A stretch of DNA of 64,000 nucleotides from Coprococcus_C hominis (GCF_020687505.1 NZ_JAJEQT010000009.1), one strand, 5' to 3'; positions 44,321 through 53,863 are shown, counted from the stretch's first letter. The notes: generated by a model not told the origin, from the letters alone. Program-made: numbers and translations.

Positions 44321-45514
44321 ATGCTTACAGGAAAGAAGATCGTGCTCGGTGTAAGTGGTGGTATCGCAGCCTACAAGATGGCGAATGTTGCAAGCATGCT
44401 TTCCAAGCTGCATGCAGACATCCATGTTGTGATGACAGAGAATGCGACACATTTTATCACACCGGAGACATTTGAAGTACTGACAGGAAACCACTGTTAT
44501 ACAGATACATTTGACCGTTGCATGGAACTGCATGTACCGCATATCGCGCTCGGCACGCAGGCGGATGCAATTCTGATTGCACCTGCAAGTGCGGATGTAG
44601 TTGGCAAGATTGCAAATGGAATTGCGGATGATATGCTCACGACCTGTGTGCTTCCTGCAACCTGTCCGGTTATGCTTGCCCCATCCATGAATGTACATAT
44701 GTACGAGAATCCAATCGTGCAGGATAACATGAAGAAGCTTGCCTCCTATGGATATGAAATCATCGAGGCGGACGAAGGATATCTGGCATGCCGGGATATC
44801 GGCAAAGGAAAGCTTCCGCCGGAGCATGTACTTGTGGATTATATTATCCGTGCCTGCGCAATGGACAAAGACCTTGCAGGCAAGAAGGTGCTTGTGACAG
44901 CCGGTGCCACACAGGAGTCCATCGATCCGGTCCGTTATATCACGAATCATTCGACTGGTAAGATGGGGTATGCATTGGCACGTATGGCGGCATTCCGTGG
45001 TGCGGAAGTTACACTTGTGGCTGGACCGACGAAGCTGGAGGATCCATTGTTTGTCGATATGGTGAAGGTTGTCACAGCGGAAGATATGTATGAGGCAGTG
45101 ACAAGCCGGAGCGCGGACATGGACATCATCATTAAGGCAGCGGCGGTTGCCGATTACCGTCCGGAAAATGTCAGCGAGGAAAAGATCAAAAAGCAGGATG
45201 GCAACATGACTATTCCGCTCACAAGAACAAAGGATATCCTGTCATATCTTGGCGAGCATAAGAAGGACGGACAGTTTATCTGCGGATTTTCTATGGAGAC
45301 GGAGCATATGGTAGAAAATTCGAAGAAGAAGTTAGATAAGAAGCATATTGACATGGTTGCTGCGAACAACCTGAAGGTAGAGGGTGCCGGATTCGGCGTG
45401 GATACGAATATTATGACACTCATAACAAAAGAGGGAGAAAAAGAACTCCCTCTGATGAGCAAAGAAGATGTCGCAAATGCGATATTGGATGAAATCGTTG
45501 CAAAGATAAATTAA
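44321..45514 (+). CDS. coaBC: Bifunctional phosphopantothenoylcysteine synthetase/decarboxylase CoaBC
   Basis: A 397-residue protein. The N-terminal flavin-dependent CoaC part has GVSGGIAAYK, the LAPSMNVHMYENP substrate motif and the Cys-bearing GYLACRDIGKGKLP flap. The C-terminal CoaB part has VTAGATQESIDPVRYITNHSTGKMG and the AAAVADYRP and KKLDKK motifs. It makes 4'-phosphopantetheine from phosphopantothenate and cysteine, completing the operon logic. The SD is AGGAGGAA. A GAGGGAG/CTCCCTC hairpin lies in its last codons (45429-45450). Its stop overlaps the convergent gene's stop. Confidence 0.96.
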   Translation: MLTGKKIVLGVSGGIAAYKMANVASMLSKLHADIHVVMTENATHFITPETFEVLTGNHCYTDTFDRCMELHVPHIALGTQADAILIAPASADVVGKIANGIADDMLTTCVLPATCPVMLAPSMNVHMYENPIVQDNMKKLASYGYEIIEADEGYLACRDIGKGKLPPEHVLVDYIIRACAMDKDLAGKKVLVTAGATQESIDPVRYITNHSTGKMGYALARMAAFRGAEVTLVAGPTKLEDPLFVDMVKVVTAEDMYEAVTSRSADMDIIIKAAAVADYRPENVSEEKIKKQDGNMTIPLTRTKDILSYLGEHKKDGQFICGFSMETEHMVENSKKKLDKKHIDMVAANNLKVEGAGFGVDTNIMTLITKEGEKELPLMSKEDVANAILDEIVAKIN

Positions 45515-46389
45515 TCATTTGGTATATCATGAAATCTGCCAGCGAGTTCTTCGGTTTTGACGATATTGATAAACGCATGTGAATCAATCGAACGAATCAG
45601 AGGAATGAGCTGGCGTTTTGCTTCTGTATTGATGACAGAGTAGATCAAAGTTTTCTCTTTTTCTTCATAACAGCCGATGCCCTGAAACAACGTCGCGTCG
45701 TGGTTGGTTGTTTCCCGTATTGCTTTATAAATCTGTTCGGAGTAATCCGAGATGATAAATAATGTTTCTTTTTTGTATCGTTTATAAAGAATCTGAATTG
45801 CCTGTGTGCTGCAGAACTGGAAGATGATCGAATAAAGCGCAATCGACCAGCCGAAGAGGTAACCGGCCAGAATCAGCAGCATGACATTTCCGAACAATAT
45901 ATAGTTCCACGCATCAATTCCTTTGCGCTGGGACAGATAGATGCTGATAAAGTCTGTACCGCCGGTTGTCGTGCCGACATTTAAGCACAGGCTGATGGCA
46001 AATCCGTTGATCAGACCGCCGAACACACTGTTCAGCATGGCATCCTGCGTAAATACATAGGCAGGCAGTATGTCGACGAAAATACTCGACAGAATGATCG
46101 TGAGGATCGAGTAGAGGGTAAATTTCCGTCCGATGAATTTGAACCCGATGTAGACCGGGATGATATTTAACAGGACATTCAGCAGTGTATATGGAACATG
46201 AATGTGCAGGAATTTCTGGAAGATCTCCTGCAGAAGCAGAGATAAACCGGAGAAACCGCCCGGAAATAATCCCGCAGGACGTGCGAAACAGCACAGATTC
46301 CATGCGAAGATGATGGACGCGAGGATAACGATGAAGATCCGGAATACCTGATAGAATTTCGGGTGTTTGTATTCAATGGACTGGAACAT
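45511..46389 (-). CDS. YitT-family membrane protein (DUF161 plus DUF2179)
   Basis: A 292-residue protein with five or six transmembrane helices (about 15-190, including FGGLINGFAISLCLNVGTTTGGTDFISIYLSQRKG, cited here by its core GTTTGGTDFI). A cytoplasmic DUF2179 domain follows (ALFIISDYSEQIYKAI-like, TLIYSVINTEAKRQL). The family's transport role is not established. It is convergent with coaBC, the stops overlapping by 3 nt. Its start faces element C. The SD is GGAGGG. Confidence 0.88.
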   Translation of the reverse strand: MFQSIEYKHPKFYQVFRIFIVILASIIFAWNLCCFARPAGLFPGGFSGLSLLLQEIFQKFLHIHVPYTLLNVLLNIIPVYIGFKFIGRKFTLYSILTIILSSIFVDILPAYVFTQDAMLNSVFGGLINGFAISLCLNVGTTTGGTDFISIYLSQRKGIDAWNYILFGNVMLLILAGYLFGWSIALYSIIFQFCSTQAIQILYKRYKKETLFIISDYSEQIYKAIRETTNHDATLFQGIGCYEEKEKTLIYSVINTEAKRQLIPLIRSIDSHAFINIVKTEELAGRFHDIPND

Positions 46390-46416
46390 GGGGAACCCTC
46401 CTTTGCGGTGTGTGGT

Positions 46417-46662
46417 ATTTGTGAATATGTTGGCATTTCATTGCAGTAATATGAGATGTATTGAAACTAAGAAGTACTAGATGTTCTGATATAGATAGTT
46501 GTAATTGTACGCAATCGCCGCCAATTCGCCATCCGTGGCTCAGTGGCGGCTTGTTTGAACATCGTGTTCAAACATTGCTGATTATACTCAGAACATCAAG
46601 AACTTCTAAGTTCCAAACATATCCATATTACTGCAATGAAATACAACCATATATCTACAAAT
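46417..46662. repeat. Long palindromic element C between yitT and rlmD
   Basis: 246 bp. The arms 46417-46489 and 46588-46662 are complementary over about 73 bp, with a perfect CATTTCATTGCAGTAATATG-type block mirrored except for one base at its end. The centre matches element B: GCCGCC/GGCGGC (46517-46522, 46545-46550), GCCA/TGGC and an identical hairpin GTTTGAACA-TCG-TGTTCAAAC (46553-46573). The A-T pair of B's first stem is G-C here, a compensatory change. A -10-like TATACT (46583-46588) occupies the position of B's TATAAT. Confidence 0.88.
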
Positions 46663-46773
46663 TACAGAACATCTTGATGTTTGATTATTTGTTTCTTTTC
46701 TTCAAATTATAAATATAGTATACTATGATTAGTTGAATTTATAAATATAGTTTAGGTAAAAAGAGGAACGAAA

Positions 46774-48156
46774 GTGAAGAAAAACGATAGCATAGAATTA
46801 GTGATAGAGGATATGGGAACGGACGGCGAAGGAATCGGACATGTAGCGACTGAGGACGGCAGAAGCATCGCAGTATTCGTGAAGGATGCCGTGATGGGCG
46901 ATACGATCCGTGCCGCAATCACGAAGGTCAAAAAGCAGTATGTGTATGCGCGGTTGGTGGAGGTAATTAAACCGTCACCATATCGTGTAGAACCGAAATG
47001 CCCGGTGGCAAGACCGTGTGGTGGCTGTACATTGCAGCATGTGAGCTACGAAAAACAGCTTGATTACAAATGGAACAAAGTCAAGAACTGTCTTTCGCGT
47101 ATCGGTGGAATCGAGCATCCGGAAGATCTGATGGAGCCGATTATCGGCATGGAAAATCCGTGGAATTACCGGAACAAAGCGCAGTTCCCGGTGGGACGGG
47201 ACAAGGAAGGAAAGGTCGTAACCGGATTTTATGCAGGCAGAACGCATACGATCATTGATACGTCGCATTGCGATATCCAGGCGGAAGGCAATGATACAAT
47301 TATTAAATGTGTGCGGGATTTCCTGCAGGAATATAATATTTCAACTTATGATGAGGAGACGCATACTGGTCTGATGCGTCATATCCTGACGAGGGTAGGA
47401 TTTACAACCGGTGAGATCATGGTGTGCCTGATCATTAATGGTACGAAGCTCCCACATGCGGATGTGCTGGTAGAGCGGTTGCGCCAGATCGATGGAATGA
47501 CGAGCATCAGCATCAATATCAATCAGGATAAGACAAACCGGATTCTGGGAGATACATGCAAGACCTTATGGGGACAGGATTATATCACGGATTATATCGG
47601 TGATGTGAAATATCAGATATCACCATTGTCGTTCTATCAGGTAAACCCGGTTCAGACAAAGAAACTGTATGACAAAGCCTTGGAATATGCCAATCTGCAG
47701 GGCGGGGAGACAGTCTGGGATCTGTACTGTGGTATCGGAACAATCTCGCTGTTCTTGAGCAAAAAGGCGGCGAAGGTGTATGGCGTGGAAATCGTCCCAC
47801 AGGCAATCGCCGATGCGAAGGTAAATGCGCAGATCAATGGCATCGAAAATGTGCAGTTCTTCGTTGGCAAGGCAGAAGAAGTGCTTCCAGCCGAATACAA
47901 GGAACACGGCGTATATGCGGATGTGATCGTCGTTGATCCGCCACGCAAGGGGTGCGATGAGACATTATTACAGACAATCGCAGATATGCAGCCAAAGCGG
48001 ATGGTCTACGTGAGTTGCGATCCGGCAACGCTTGCCAGAGATGTGAAGCGCATGGGCGAGCTTGGGTATCAGGTCGAGAAGGTTGCGGTCGTGGATCAAT
48101 TTTGCCAAGGGGGACACGTGGAGACGGTCTGTCTGCTGTCAAGAAAAGATAAATAA
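46774..48156 (+). CDS. rlmD: 23S rRNA (uracil-C5)-methyltransferase, RlmD/RlmCD type
   Basis: A 460-residue member of the TrmA/RumA family. The TRAM domain (1-65) is followed by 4Fe-4S ligands Cys76, Cys82, Cys85 (CPVARPCGGC) and a further Cys near 166. The SAM fold has DLYCGIGTISLFL and VDPPRKGCDE, and the catalytic Cys is in YVSCDPATLARD. It methylates U1939 and possibly U747 of 23S rRNA; Firmicutes enzymes may do both. The start is GTG 46774 with AGAGGA 7 nt upstream. Confidence 0.93.
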   Translation: MKKNDSIELVIEDMGTDGEGIGHVATEDGRSIAVFVKDAVMGDTIRAAITKVKKQYVYARLVEVIKPSPYRVEPKCPVARPCGGCTLQHVSYEKQLDYKWNKVKNCLSRIGGIEHPEDLMEPIIGMENPWNYRNKAQFPVGRDKEGKVVTGFYAGRTHTIIDTSHCDIQAEGNDTIIKCVRDFLQEYNISTYDEETHTGLMRHILTRVGFTTGEIMVCLIINGTKLPHADVLVERLRQIDGMTSISININQDKTNRILGDTCKTLWGQDYITDYIGDVKYQISPLSFYQVNPVQTKKLYDKALEYANLQGGETVWDLYCGIGTISLFLSKKAAKVYGVEIVPQAIADAKVNAQINGIENVQFFVGKAEEVLPAEYKEHGVYADVIVVDPPRKGCDETLLQTIADMQPKRMVYVSCDPATLARDVKRMGELGYQVEKVAVVDQFCQGGHVETVCLLSRKDK

Positions 48157-48431
48157 GGGATGAAAAGTGACGTATTTCCGGGCTTCTTTCGAGGTTACTA
48201 TCATCAGAGAAGCCTTGCGGAAAGCTCGGTTTTCTTGTATGGAAACATATCTACTTTTTAGTCTGACTGGAGAAAAAGTGGATGGTCGGAAAATAGCGAT
48301 AGGGTTTAGGCTGTGGATTAGATGTCATAGGTTGTGGCACTGGAATTGCTATCAGAGCCGACCGCAGTTTAAGCCACTCGATATTAAGAGACAGACTTGG
48401 CAGTGGAATAGATAACAGGAGGTGGCTATGT
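48157..48431 (+). other. Gene-free junction between core genes and the accessory region
   Basis: 275 bp without a convincing gene. It begins with an imperfect hairpin (TTTCCG-GGCTTCT / AGAAGCC-TTG-CGGAAA, 48175-48223) that may end the rlmD transcript, though it lacks a T-tract. An 82-codon open frame at 48167 has no ribosome site and no recognisable features. From here the sequence becomes visibly richer in A and T, so this is the left edge of acquired DNA. Confidence 0.5.
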
Positions 48432-49361
48432 ATGATTTGTGCTTATTGTGGAAAAGAAGCTAAAGGGACTAAAGAGCATATAATATCAAGTGGAATACTT
48501 GGATTATTTCCGGAATGCTTCGCAACAATAGACGGAGAGAGAAGTATCGTGCATCAAGGGGAACCTATGGTGAAGGATGTTTGTGCAGACTGTAATAACA
48601 ATAGGATTTCGTACATCGATTCTTATGCAAAAGAATTTATTGAGAAGTATTTTTTAGTGAAGTACAAAAAAGATGACACTCTTTCTGTAGAATATGACTA
48701 TACAATGATTCAAAAAATGTGTTTGAAGTTTGCGTTCAATGACTTGAGGGCTAGGAAGAAGGATGTATCTTTTTTTGATGATGAAGTAAAAGAATTCCTG
48801 TTGAATGAAGAAAAAAGTAGTCCGCTAGGGAATATTACAATCTTGGCTGGACTTGCAGTAAACACTTCGCCTGCACTGGATTATATGTTTGGAAATATGA
48901 AACTCCGCTGGGGAGATTCGCCACTATTACTGGCGAATAGTATTGTCACAAACATTGATTATAATACCGGGCATATCACCTTGCGAGAGGAGAGGAAAAT
49001 ACAAGAGTTTGAGAATTATGCATTATCGTATGTATTTAGGTTCAATAGTCTACAGCTTCTTATACTTTGTTGGGACAGAGATATTAAGGAAGATGTGCTC
49101 AATAAGAACAACATAATCTTGAAGTATCAATATCCGTACTCCATTTTGGATGCTTCAGGAAATACAGTGTTGTCCAGATGTACTAGTGAAGCAACATATC
49201 ATCATGAACAGCTAATCGATGTAACATGGGGACAAGGCCTGATGGATGAAATCAGCTATATGCGTGGCACATTTTCTGAACAAAGTGAAAAATATTTTGA
49301 AGAAGTTCAGAAACGATGGGATGAAGAAGAACGAAAACTGGCAGAAGAACATCCAAGATAA
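48432..49361 (+). CDS. HNH-type nuclease-like protein, unknown role
   Basis: A 309-residue protein. The N-terminus reads ICAYCGKEAKGTKEHIIS, then VCADCNNNRIS about 45 residues later. Two CxxC zinc knuckles around an E-H-I core match HNH_5-like nuclease domains. The remaining 240 residues are not recognised; the last 40 form a charged helix (KYFEEVQKRWDEEERKLAEE). The SD is AGGAGGTGG. Its AT-rich codons differ from the upstream core genes. Its place ahead of restriction-type genes suggests defence or mobile-element DNA processing. Confidence 0.6.
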   Translation: MICAYCGKEAKGTKEHIISSGILGLFPECFATIDGERSIVHQGEPMVKDVCADCNNNRISYIDSYAKEFIEKYFLVKYKKDDTLSVEYDYTMIQKMCLKFAFNDLRARKKDVSFFDDEVKEFLLNEEKSSPLGNITILAGLAVNTSPALDYMFGNMKLRWGDSPLLLANSIVTNIDYNTGHITLREERKIQEFENYALSYVFRFNSLQLLILCWDRDIKEDVLNKNNIILKYQYPYSILDASGNTVLSRCTSEATYHHEQLIDVTWGQGLMDEISYMRGTFSEQSEKYFEEVQKRWDEEERKLAEEHPR

Positions 49362-49381
49362 ATAACGCAGGAGGACGATAC

Positions 49382-49861
49382 ATGACATTATCAGCAAAAC
49401 GATTAGGAGAAAGGTGTGGCTTGACAGCAGAGGAAATGAACATCTTATTAAAAGAAGAAGGATTCCTTTCTGGTGAGCCCGGAAATTATTATCCAACAGA
49501 GAAAGGAAAACTATTCGTAGTTGAAAAAGGCGATGACAACGGGTACGGTGGTTATGCATTTCGAGGTTGGAATTGGTTCGAATGGGATGAAAGAATTCTT
49601 GAAGAACTTGACACTTCAGTGGAGAACAAGCGTTATATACGAGAGAAAACATCTGAAGAGCGTCGCCGACGCAGGGCAGAGAAAGCTGCTGAATCGGAGG
49701 CATATTGGAAGAAAGTCAATAGCCGAAAAGAACAGCCTGCGGAGGATATATCTAATGAATTAAAAGATAGTACAACAGGCAAATTAATTATTGGCGCTCT
49801 GGCGCTAGTTGGATATGGGATATACAAGGTTATAACTCATATTACCAAAAATGATGATTAA
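49382..49861 (+). CDS. Winged-helix-like protein with C-terminal membrane helix
   Basis: A 159-residue protein. Residues 1-50 look like a small winged helix (LSAKRLGERCGLTAEEMNIL...GNYYPTEKGKLFV), as in phage-type regulators. A basic coiled region follows (EERRRRRAEKAAESEAYW), and the end is hydrophobic (TGKLIIGALALVGYGIYKVI). No known family is recalled with confidence. The SD is AGGAGGACG, and the gene follows the HNH-like one by 20 nt. Its stop abuts the broken hsdR frame, so its 3' end may mark a recombination junction. Confidence 0.55.
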   Translation: MTLSAKRLGERCGLTAEEMNILLKEEGFLSGEPGNYYPTEKGKLFVVEKGDDNGYGGYAFRGWNWFEWDERILEELDTSVENKRYIREKTSEERRRRRAEKAAESEAYWKKVNSRKEQPAEDISNELKDSTTGKLIIGALALVGYGIYKVITHITKNDD

Positions 49862-50703
49862 TAACAGAACAGGAAAGGCATGAAGCAGCTTATATGGAAG
49901 CTTTGCGATTTACAGTTATTAAGATCACTTACGGTGGTACTGGTGGAAAGAGCCTGGCCCTTACCGAGATTAACGATCAAATCAATGAACTTTTGAAAGC
50001 GGCAGTACAGAGTGAAGGTGTCATCAGCTTATTTGACAGCAGCAAGAGTGGCGGTGAAAATTTCAGCCTGTTTGATCCAGCAGTCCTGGACGAAATCTCT
50101 AGAATGAAGGAAAAAAATATAGCTGTCGAGATTTTGAAAAAACTTATGGCTGAGCAAGTGGCTCTTTACAAGAGAACAAATGTGGTACAGTCACAAAAAT
50201 TCTCGGAGAAGATAGCACAACTGATGAACTCTTATTATAACGGACTAATCACCAATGAAGAGGTTATTAAAGAACTTCTGAAAACTGCAGAAGAGATTGC
50301 AAATCTCTATAAGAATGGTCAGGAACTTGGACTTTCACAAGAAGAGCTGGCATTTTATGATGTCCTTACAAAACCGGAGCATATCAAGGATTTTTATAAG
50401 AATGATGAATTAATTGCTTTGACAAGAGAACTTACAGAAATGCTTCGTAAGAATCGCACTATCGATTGGCAGAAGAAAGAAACTGCTAGAGCGCAGATGC
50501 GTAAGATGGTTAAGCGACTCCTTAAGAAATATAAGTATCCGCCGGAAGACTATGATTTTGCAATAAGCACAGTAATTAGTCAGTGTGAGCTTTGGACGGA
50601 TAATGTGGAACCACGAAAAGAAGAAAAACTCTATAAATATGTATCTGAAATAGAACTAAGCAAGGTGGCAGAGGATACGGTTTCTTATGGAGAAAAGAAG
50701 TAA
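49858..50703 (+). pseudogene. hsdR: 5'-truncated hsdR: C-terminal DUF3387 region of a type I restriction subunit
   Basis: About 281 codons that match only the C-terminal end of HsdR (ALTEINDQINELLKAAV, NGLITNEEVIKELL, MRKMVKRLLKKYKYPPEDYD). A full subunit has about 1000 residues with nuclease and helicase domains, which are missing. The frame stays open and HsdR-like upstream of the ATG at 49894 (residues ITEQERHEAAY) until a stop at 49855. The break is therefore at about 49858, just at the end of the previous gene. No hsdM or hsdS is present. The fragment could be translated from ATG 49894, but it cannot restrict DNA. Confidence 0.82.
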
Positions 50704-50715
50704 TGGAGGTGCGAT

Positions 50716-52782
50716 ATGGATGCACGTAAAGGCAATATTTATGAGATATTGAACGGAAATAAGCAATTCTTGATTCCGGTTTATCAGAGATTCTACAGCT
50801 GGGATATAGATCAGTGTAAACGACTTTGGAACGATATTGTAGAGATGCAGAGAAAAGGTAAAGTGGGCCATTTTGTAGGTTCTATTGTTAATATTGCTGA
50901 ACAGGCAATGCCAACAGGTGTTCAGAAATATATGATTATTGACGGCCAACAGCGAATGACTACCTTAACACTGCTTCTTCTGGCTTTGCGCGATTATGCA
51001 ATAAAGAATCCGAATGACACAACAATCAATGCTCGTCGTATAGATAATATGCTTCTAAAAAACGAGTATGAAAGTGGTGATGAACGATATAAGTTACTGC
51101 TGACTGAAACAGATAGAGATGTTCTTATAAGCCTTGTTGAGGAAAAGCCAATTGCAGAAGGCACTAGATCAAGACTGATTGAAAATTACAATTTTTTTGC
51201 TGGAAAACTCGCTGATAAAGTAATTCAGCCTGCAGAGGTATATGAGTCAATTGGAAAATTACAAATTGTTAATATCACATTAGATCGTGCTGTTGACGAT
51301 GCACAGGCAATTTTTGAAAGTTTGAATTCTACTGGTAAGGAACTTTCTGAATCTGATTTGATTCGTAACTATGTTTTGATGGGATTAGAGCCATCTGAAC
51401 AAACTTATGTATATGAACATCTTTGGCGGCCTATGGAACAGCTGTTTATCTATGAAACGCAAGGAACGGTAATGGATGCTTTCTTCCGCCATTACTTGAC
51501 CATGAAACTTTCTCGTATTCCAAAGCAAGGACGTGTATATGAAGAATTTAAATTGTATCATTTGAATTGTGAATTTGGAACTATCAGAGAATTATGTCAA
51601 GATTTGTTTGAATATGCAAAATATTATACAAATATTGTATTCAAGCGAAATACTGACACGGATTTAAAGAAGTTATATGAGGACATTATCGATTTAAGAA
51701 TGGAAGTATCTTACCCGTTCTTGCTGAAAATTCATCATGACTGCGTAGAAGGACTAATTACATCAGATGAACTGAAGAATATTTTGAAGCTTTGCATTAG
51801 CTATGTTCTGAGACGTGCAATTTGTGAGATCCCGACCAACTCAATGAACAAAACCTTTGCAACATTGAAGAATTATATTAGACCAGATGATTATCTGAAT
51901 TCTATTAAGGCATTTTTCGTGATGCAGGATACATATAAAGAATTCCCAGATGACGATAAGTTTGAAGGTGCATTTGTAAGCCGTGATATTTATAATATGC
52001 GTGCTAGAAATTATATTCTCAGTCGTTTGGAAAACTTTGAAAACAAAGCTCCAATTATAATAGAGAATTACACCATTGAGCATATTATGCCGCAGAACAA
52101 AAATCTTTCTTTAGAGTGGCAAGCTGATCTTGGTACTGAGTGGCAAGAGGTTCAGAAAAAGTATTTACATACAATTGGCAATCTTACTTTGACTGCATAT
52201 AATTCTGAAATGAGTGACAGGCCTTTCTTGGAAAAGATGGATATGCCGGGTGGATTCAAAGAAAGTGCACTTAGGCTTAATAAATATGTGGTTTTGCAAA
52301 ATAAGTGGAATGAAAAACATATCCAAGAGAGGGCAAACGAATTAGCAAAGAAAGCAGAATCTATTTGGCCATATCCAACTTTAACAGTTGCAGAACTTGC
52401 GCTATATCAAGTAGAAGATAAAACAGTGCAGAAATATTCCTTGGAAACATATGATGTGAATGCTTTTACAAGAATACTATTCGAGTCTTTAGATAAGCGC
52501 ATTATGAACTTATCCCCTGCGGTTAAGAAGGAATATAAAAAGTTGTATGTTGCCTATAAACTGGATACTAATTTTGTTGATATTGTTTTTCAGAAACAAA
52601 GATTGCGTATCTCGATTAATATGAAGTTTTCAGAGATTAATGACCCTAATGGTATTTGCAAAGATATTACTGGCTTAGGACGTTGGGGAAATGGCGATGT
52701 AGAATTGTTTATGGAGCATCAGGATGAATTAGATCAAATCATGGAAATCGTGAAACAATCTTTTGATGCACAGGCAGAATAA
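50716..52782 (+). CDS. GmrSD-type (DUF262-DUF1524) modification-dependent nuclease
   Basis: A 688-residue protein. The N-terminal DUF262 has PVYQRFYSW, Asp76 in IDGQQRMTTLTLL and IFESLNSTGKELSESDLIRN, an NTPase-type ParB-like fold. DUF1524 holds the HNH-like IEHIMPQ (His456, Pro459), then IGNLTLT and YNSEMSDRPF. The last 95 residues resemble DUF5655 (KRIMNLSPAVKKEYKKLYVAY). GmrSD-like type IV enzymes cut phage DNA with modified bases. All motifs are intact. The SD is TGGAGGTG, 12 nt after the hsdR remnant. The likely role is anti-phage defence. Confidence 0.85.
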   Translation: MDARKGNIYEILNGNKQFLIPVYQRFYSWDIDQCKRLWNDIVEMQRKGKVGHFVGSIVNIAEQAMPTGVQKYMIIDGQQRMTTLTLLLLALRDYAIKNPNDTTINARRIDNMLLKNEYESGDERYKLLLTETDRDVLISLVEEKPIAEGTRSRLIENYNFFAGKLADKVIQPAEVYESIGKLQIVNITLDRAVDDAQAIFESLNSTGKELSESDLIRNYVLMGLEPSEQTYVYEHLWRPMEQLFIYETQGTVMDAFFRHYLTMKLSRIPKQGRVYEEFKLYHLNCEFGTIRELCQDLFEYAKYYTNIVFKRNTDTDLKKLYEDIIDLRMEVSYPFLLKIHHDCVEGLITSDELKNILKLCISYVLRRAICEIPTNSMNKTFATLKNYIRPDDYLNSIKAFFVMQDTYKEFPDDDKFEGAFVSRDIYNMRARNYILSRLENFENKAPIIIENYTIEHIMPQNKNLSLEWQADLGTEWQEVQKKYLHTIGNLTLTAYNSEMSDRPFLEKMDMPGGFKESALRLNKYVVLQNKWNEKHIQERANELAKKAESIWPYPTLTVAELALYQVEDKTVQKYSLETYDVNAFTRILFESLDKRIMNLSPAVKKEYKKLYVAYKLDTNFVDIVFQKQRLRISINMKFSEINDPNGICKDITGLGRWGNGDVELFMEHQDELDQIMEIVKQSFDAQAE

Positions 52783-52813
52783 TGATTTTGGGACGTTAAA
52801 GGAGGCCTCTTAT

Positions 52814-53863
52814 TTGAAAAAGAAAAAAGATGAAATAACCATCCGTTCCAGCGCTGCAGAATACCTGACTTATGTTGCCTCAGTTGGTGATCAGCAGGAC
52901 AGTATTGAGATGCGCTATGAAGATGAGAATATCTGGCTAACACAGAAGATGATGGCCACGTTGTATGGCGTAGATGTTCGTACAATTAATGAGCATATTA
53001 AGAAAATTTATTCTGATTCGGAACTTGAGGAAGATGCAACTATCCGGAATTTCCGGATAGTTCAAACCGAAGGCTCGCGTCAGGTTACTCGTGATACGAA
53101 ACATTATAATCTTCAAATGATTATTGCTGTTGGTTTTAAGGTGAACAATGAACGAGCGGTGCGGTTTCGCAAGTGGGCCAATGGCATTGTCAAGGACTAT
53201 ACCATCAAAGGCTGGGTCATGGATGATGAACGCTTGAAAAATGGTGGCTCTGTGCTTACAACAGAATATTTTGATCGCTTGCTTGAGCAGATTCGTGAGA
53301 TCCGTTTGTCAGAGCGTAGATTCTATCAGAAGATAACAGACATCTATGCTACTGCTCTCGATTATGACCGTACGGCAAAAACGACAAAGCAGTTCTTTGC
53401 AAAGGTCCAAAACAAGATGCATTATGCAATTCATGGACATACGGCAGCGGAGTTGATTTATGAGCGAGCCGATGCAGATAAGCCACACATGGGATTAACC
53501 ACTTGGGCAGCAGCACCGGAAGGTAAGATTGTAAAAAGCGATGTGAGCATTGCGAAGAATTATCTTTCAGAGAAAGAAATGCGTTCACTGGAGCGTATTG
53601 TATCTGCTTATCTGGACTTAGCAGAGGATCGCGCAGAACGTCACATTCCAATGACGATGGAGGACTGGGCAAAGCGTCTGGATCTATTCCTGATGGCGGA
53701 TGACAGAGAGGTCCTTCAGGACGCAGGCAAGATCACGGCAGAGATTGCCAAGGCAAAAGCTGAGACAGAATTTGAAAAGTATCGTGTCATTCAGGACAGG
53801 TTGTTCATGTCTGACTTTGATAAGTACATGCTGGAATTGGAAGAAAGTGCGAAGAAGCAATAG
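52814..53863 (+). CDS. RhuM-family protein
   Basis: A 349-residue protein of the RhuM/virulence-RhuM family: IEMRYEDENIWLTQKMMATLYGVDVRTINEH-type start (core WLTQKMMATLYGV), then TKHYNLQMIIAVGFKVNNERAVRFRKWA and HGHTAAELIYERADA. The family is common in restriction and genomic islands. Its biochemistry is unsettled; a helix-turn-helix N-terminus and Fic-like associations have been noted. TTG 52814 is chosen because AAAGGAGG lies 9 nt upstream; ATG 52766 overlaps the previous gene without a site. Confidence 0.8.
   Translation: MKKKKDEITIRSSAAEYLTYVASVGDQQDSIEMRYEDENIWLTQKMMATLYGVDVRTINEHIKKIYSDSELEEDATIRNFRIVQTEGSRQVTRDTKHYNLQMIIAVGFKVNNERAVRFRKWANGIVKDYTIKGWVMDDERLKNGGSVLTTEYFDRLLEQIREIRLSERRFYQKITDIYATALDYDRTAKTTKQFFAKVQNKMHYAIHGHTAAELIYERADADKPHMGLTTWAAAPEGKIVKSDVSIAKNYLSEKEMRSLERIVSAYLDLAEDRAERHIPMTMEDWAKRLDLFLMADDREVLQDAGKITAEIAKAKAETEFEKYRVIQDRLFMSDFDKYMLELEESAKKQ

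Noticed and set aside
45425..45455. GAGGGAG/CTCCCTC hairpin as the coaBC terminator
   Set aside because: It lies within the coding sequence, about 60 nt before the stop, and is not followed by a T-tract.
48167..48415. 82-codon open frame after rlmD
   Set aside because: No ribosome site, odd amino acid composition and no recognisable domain; treated as gene-free.
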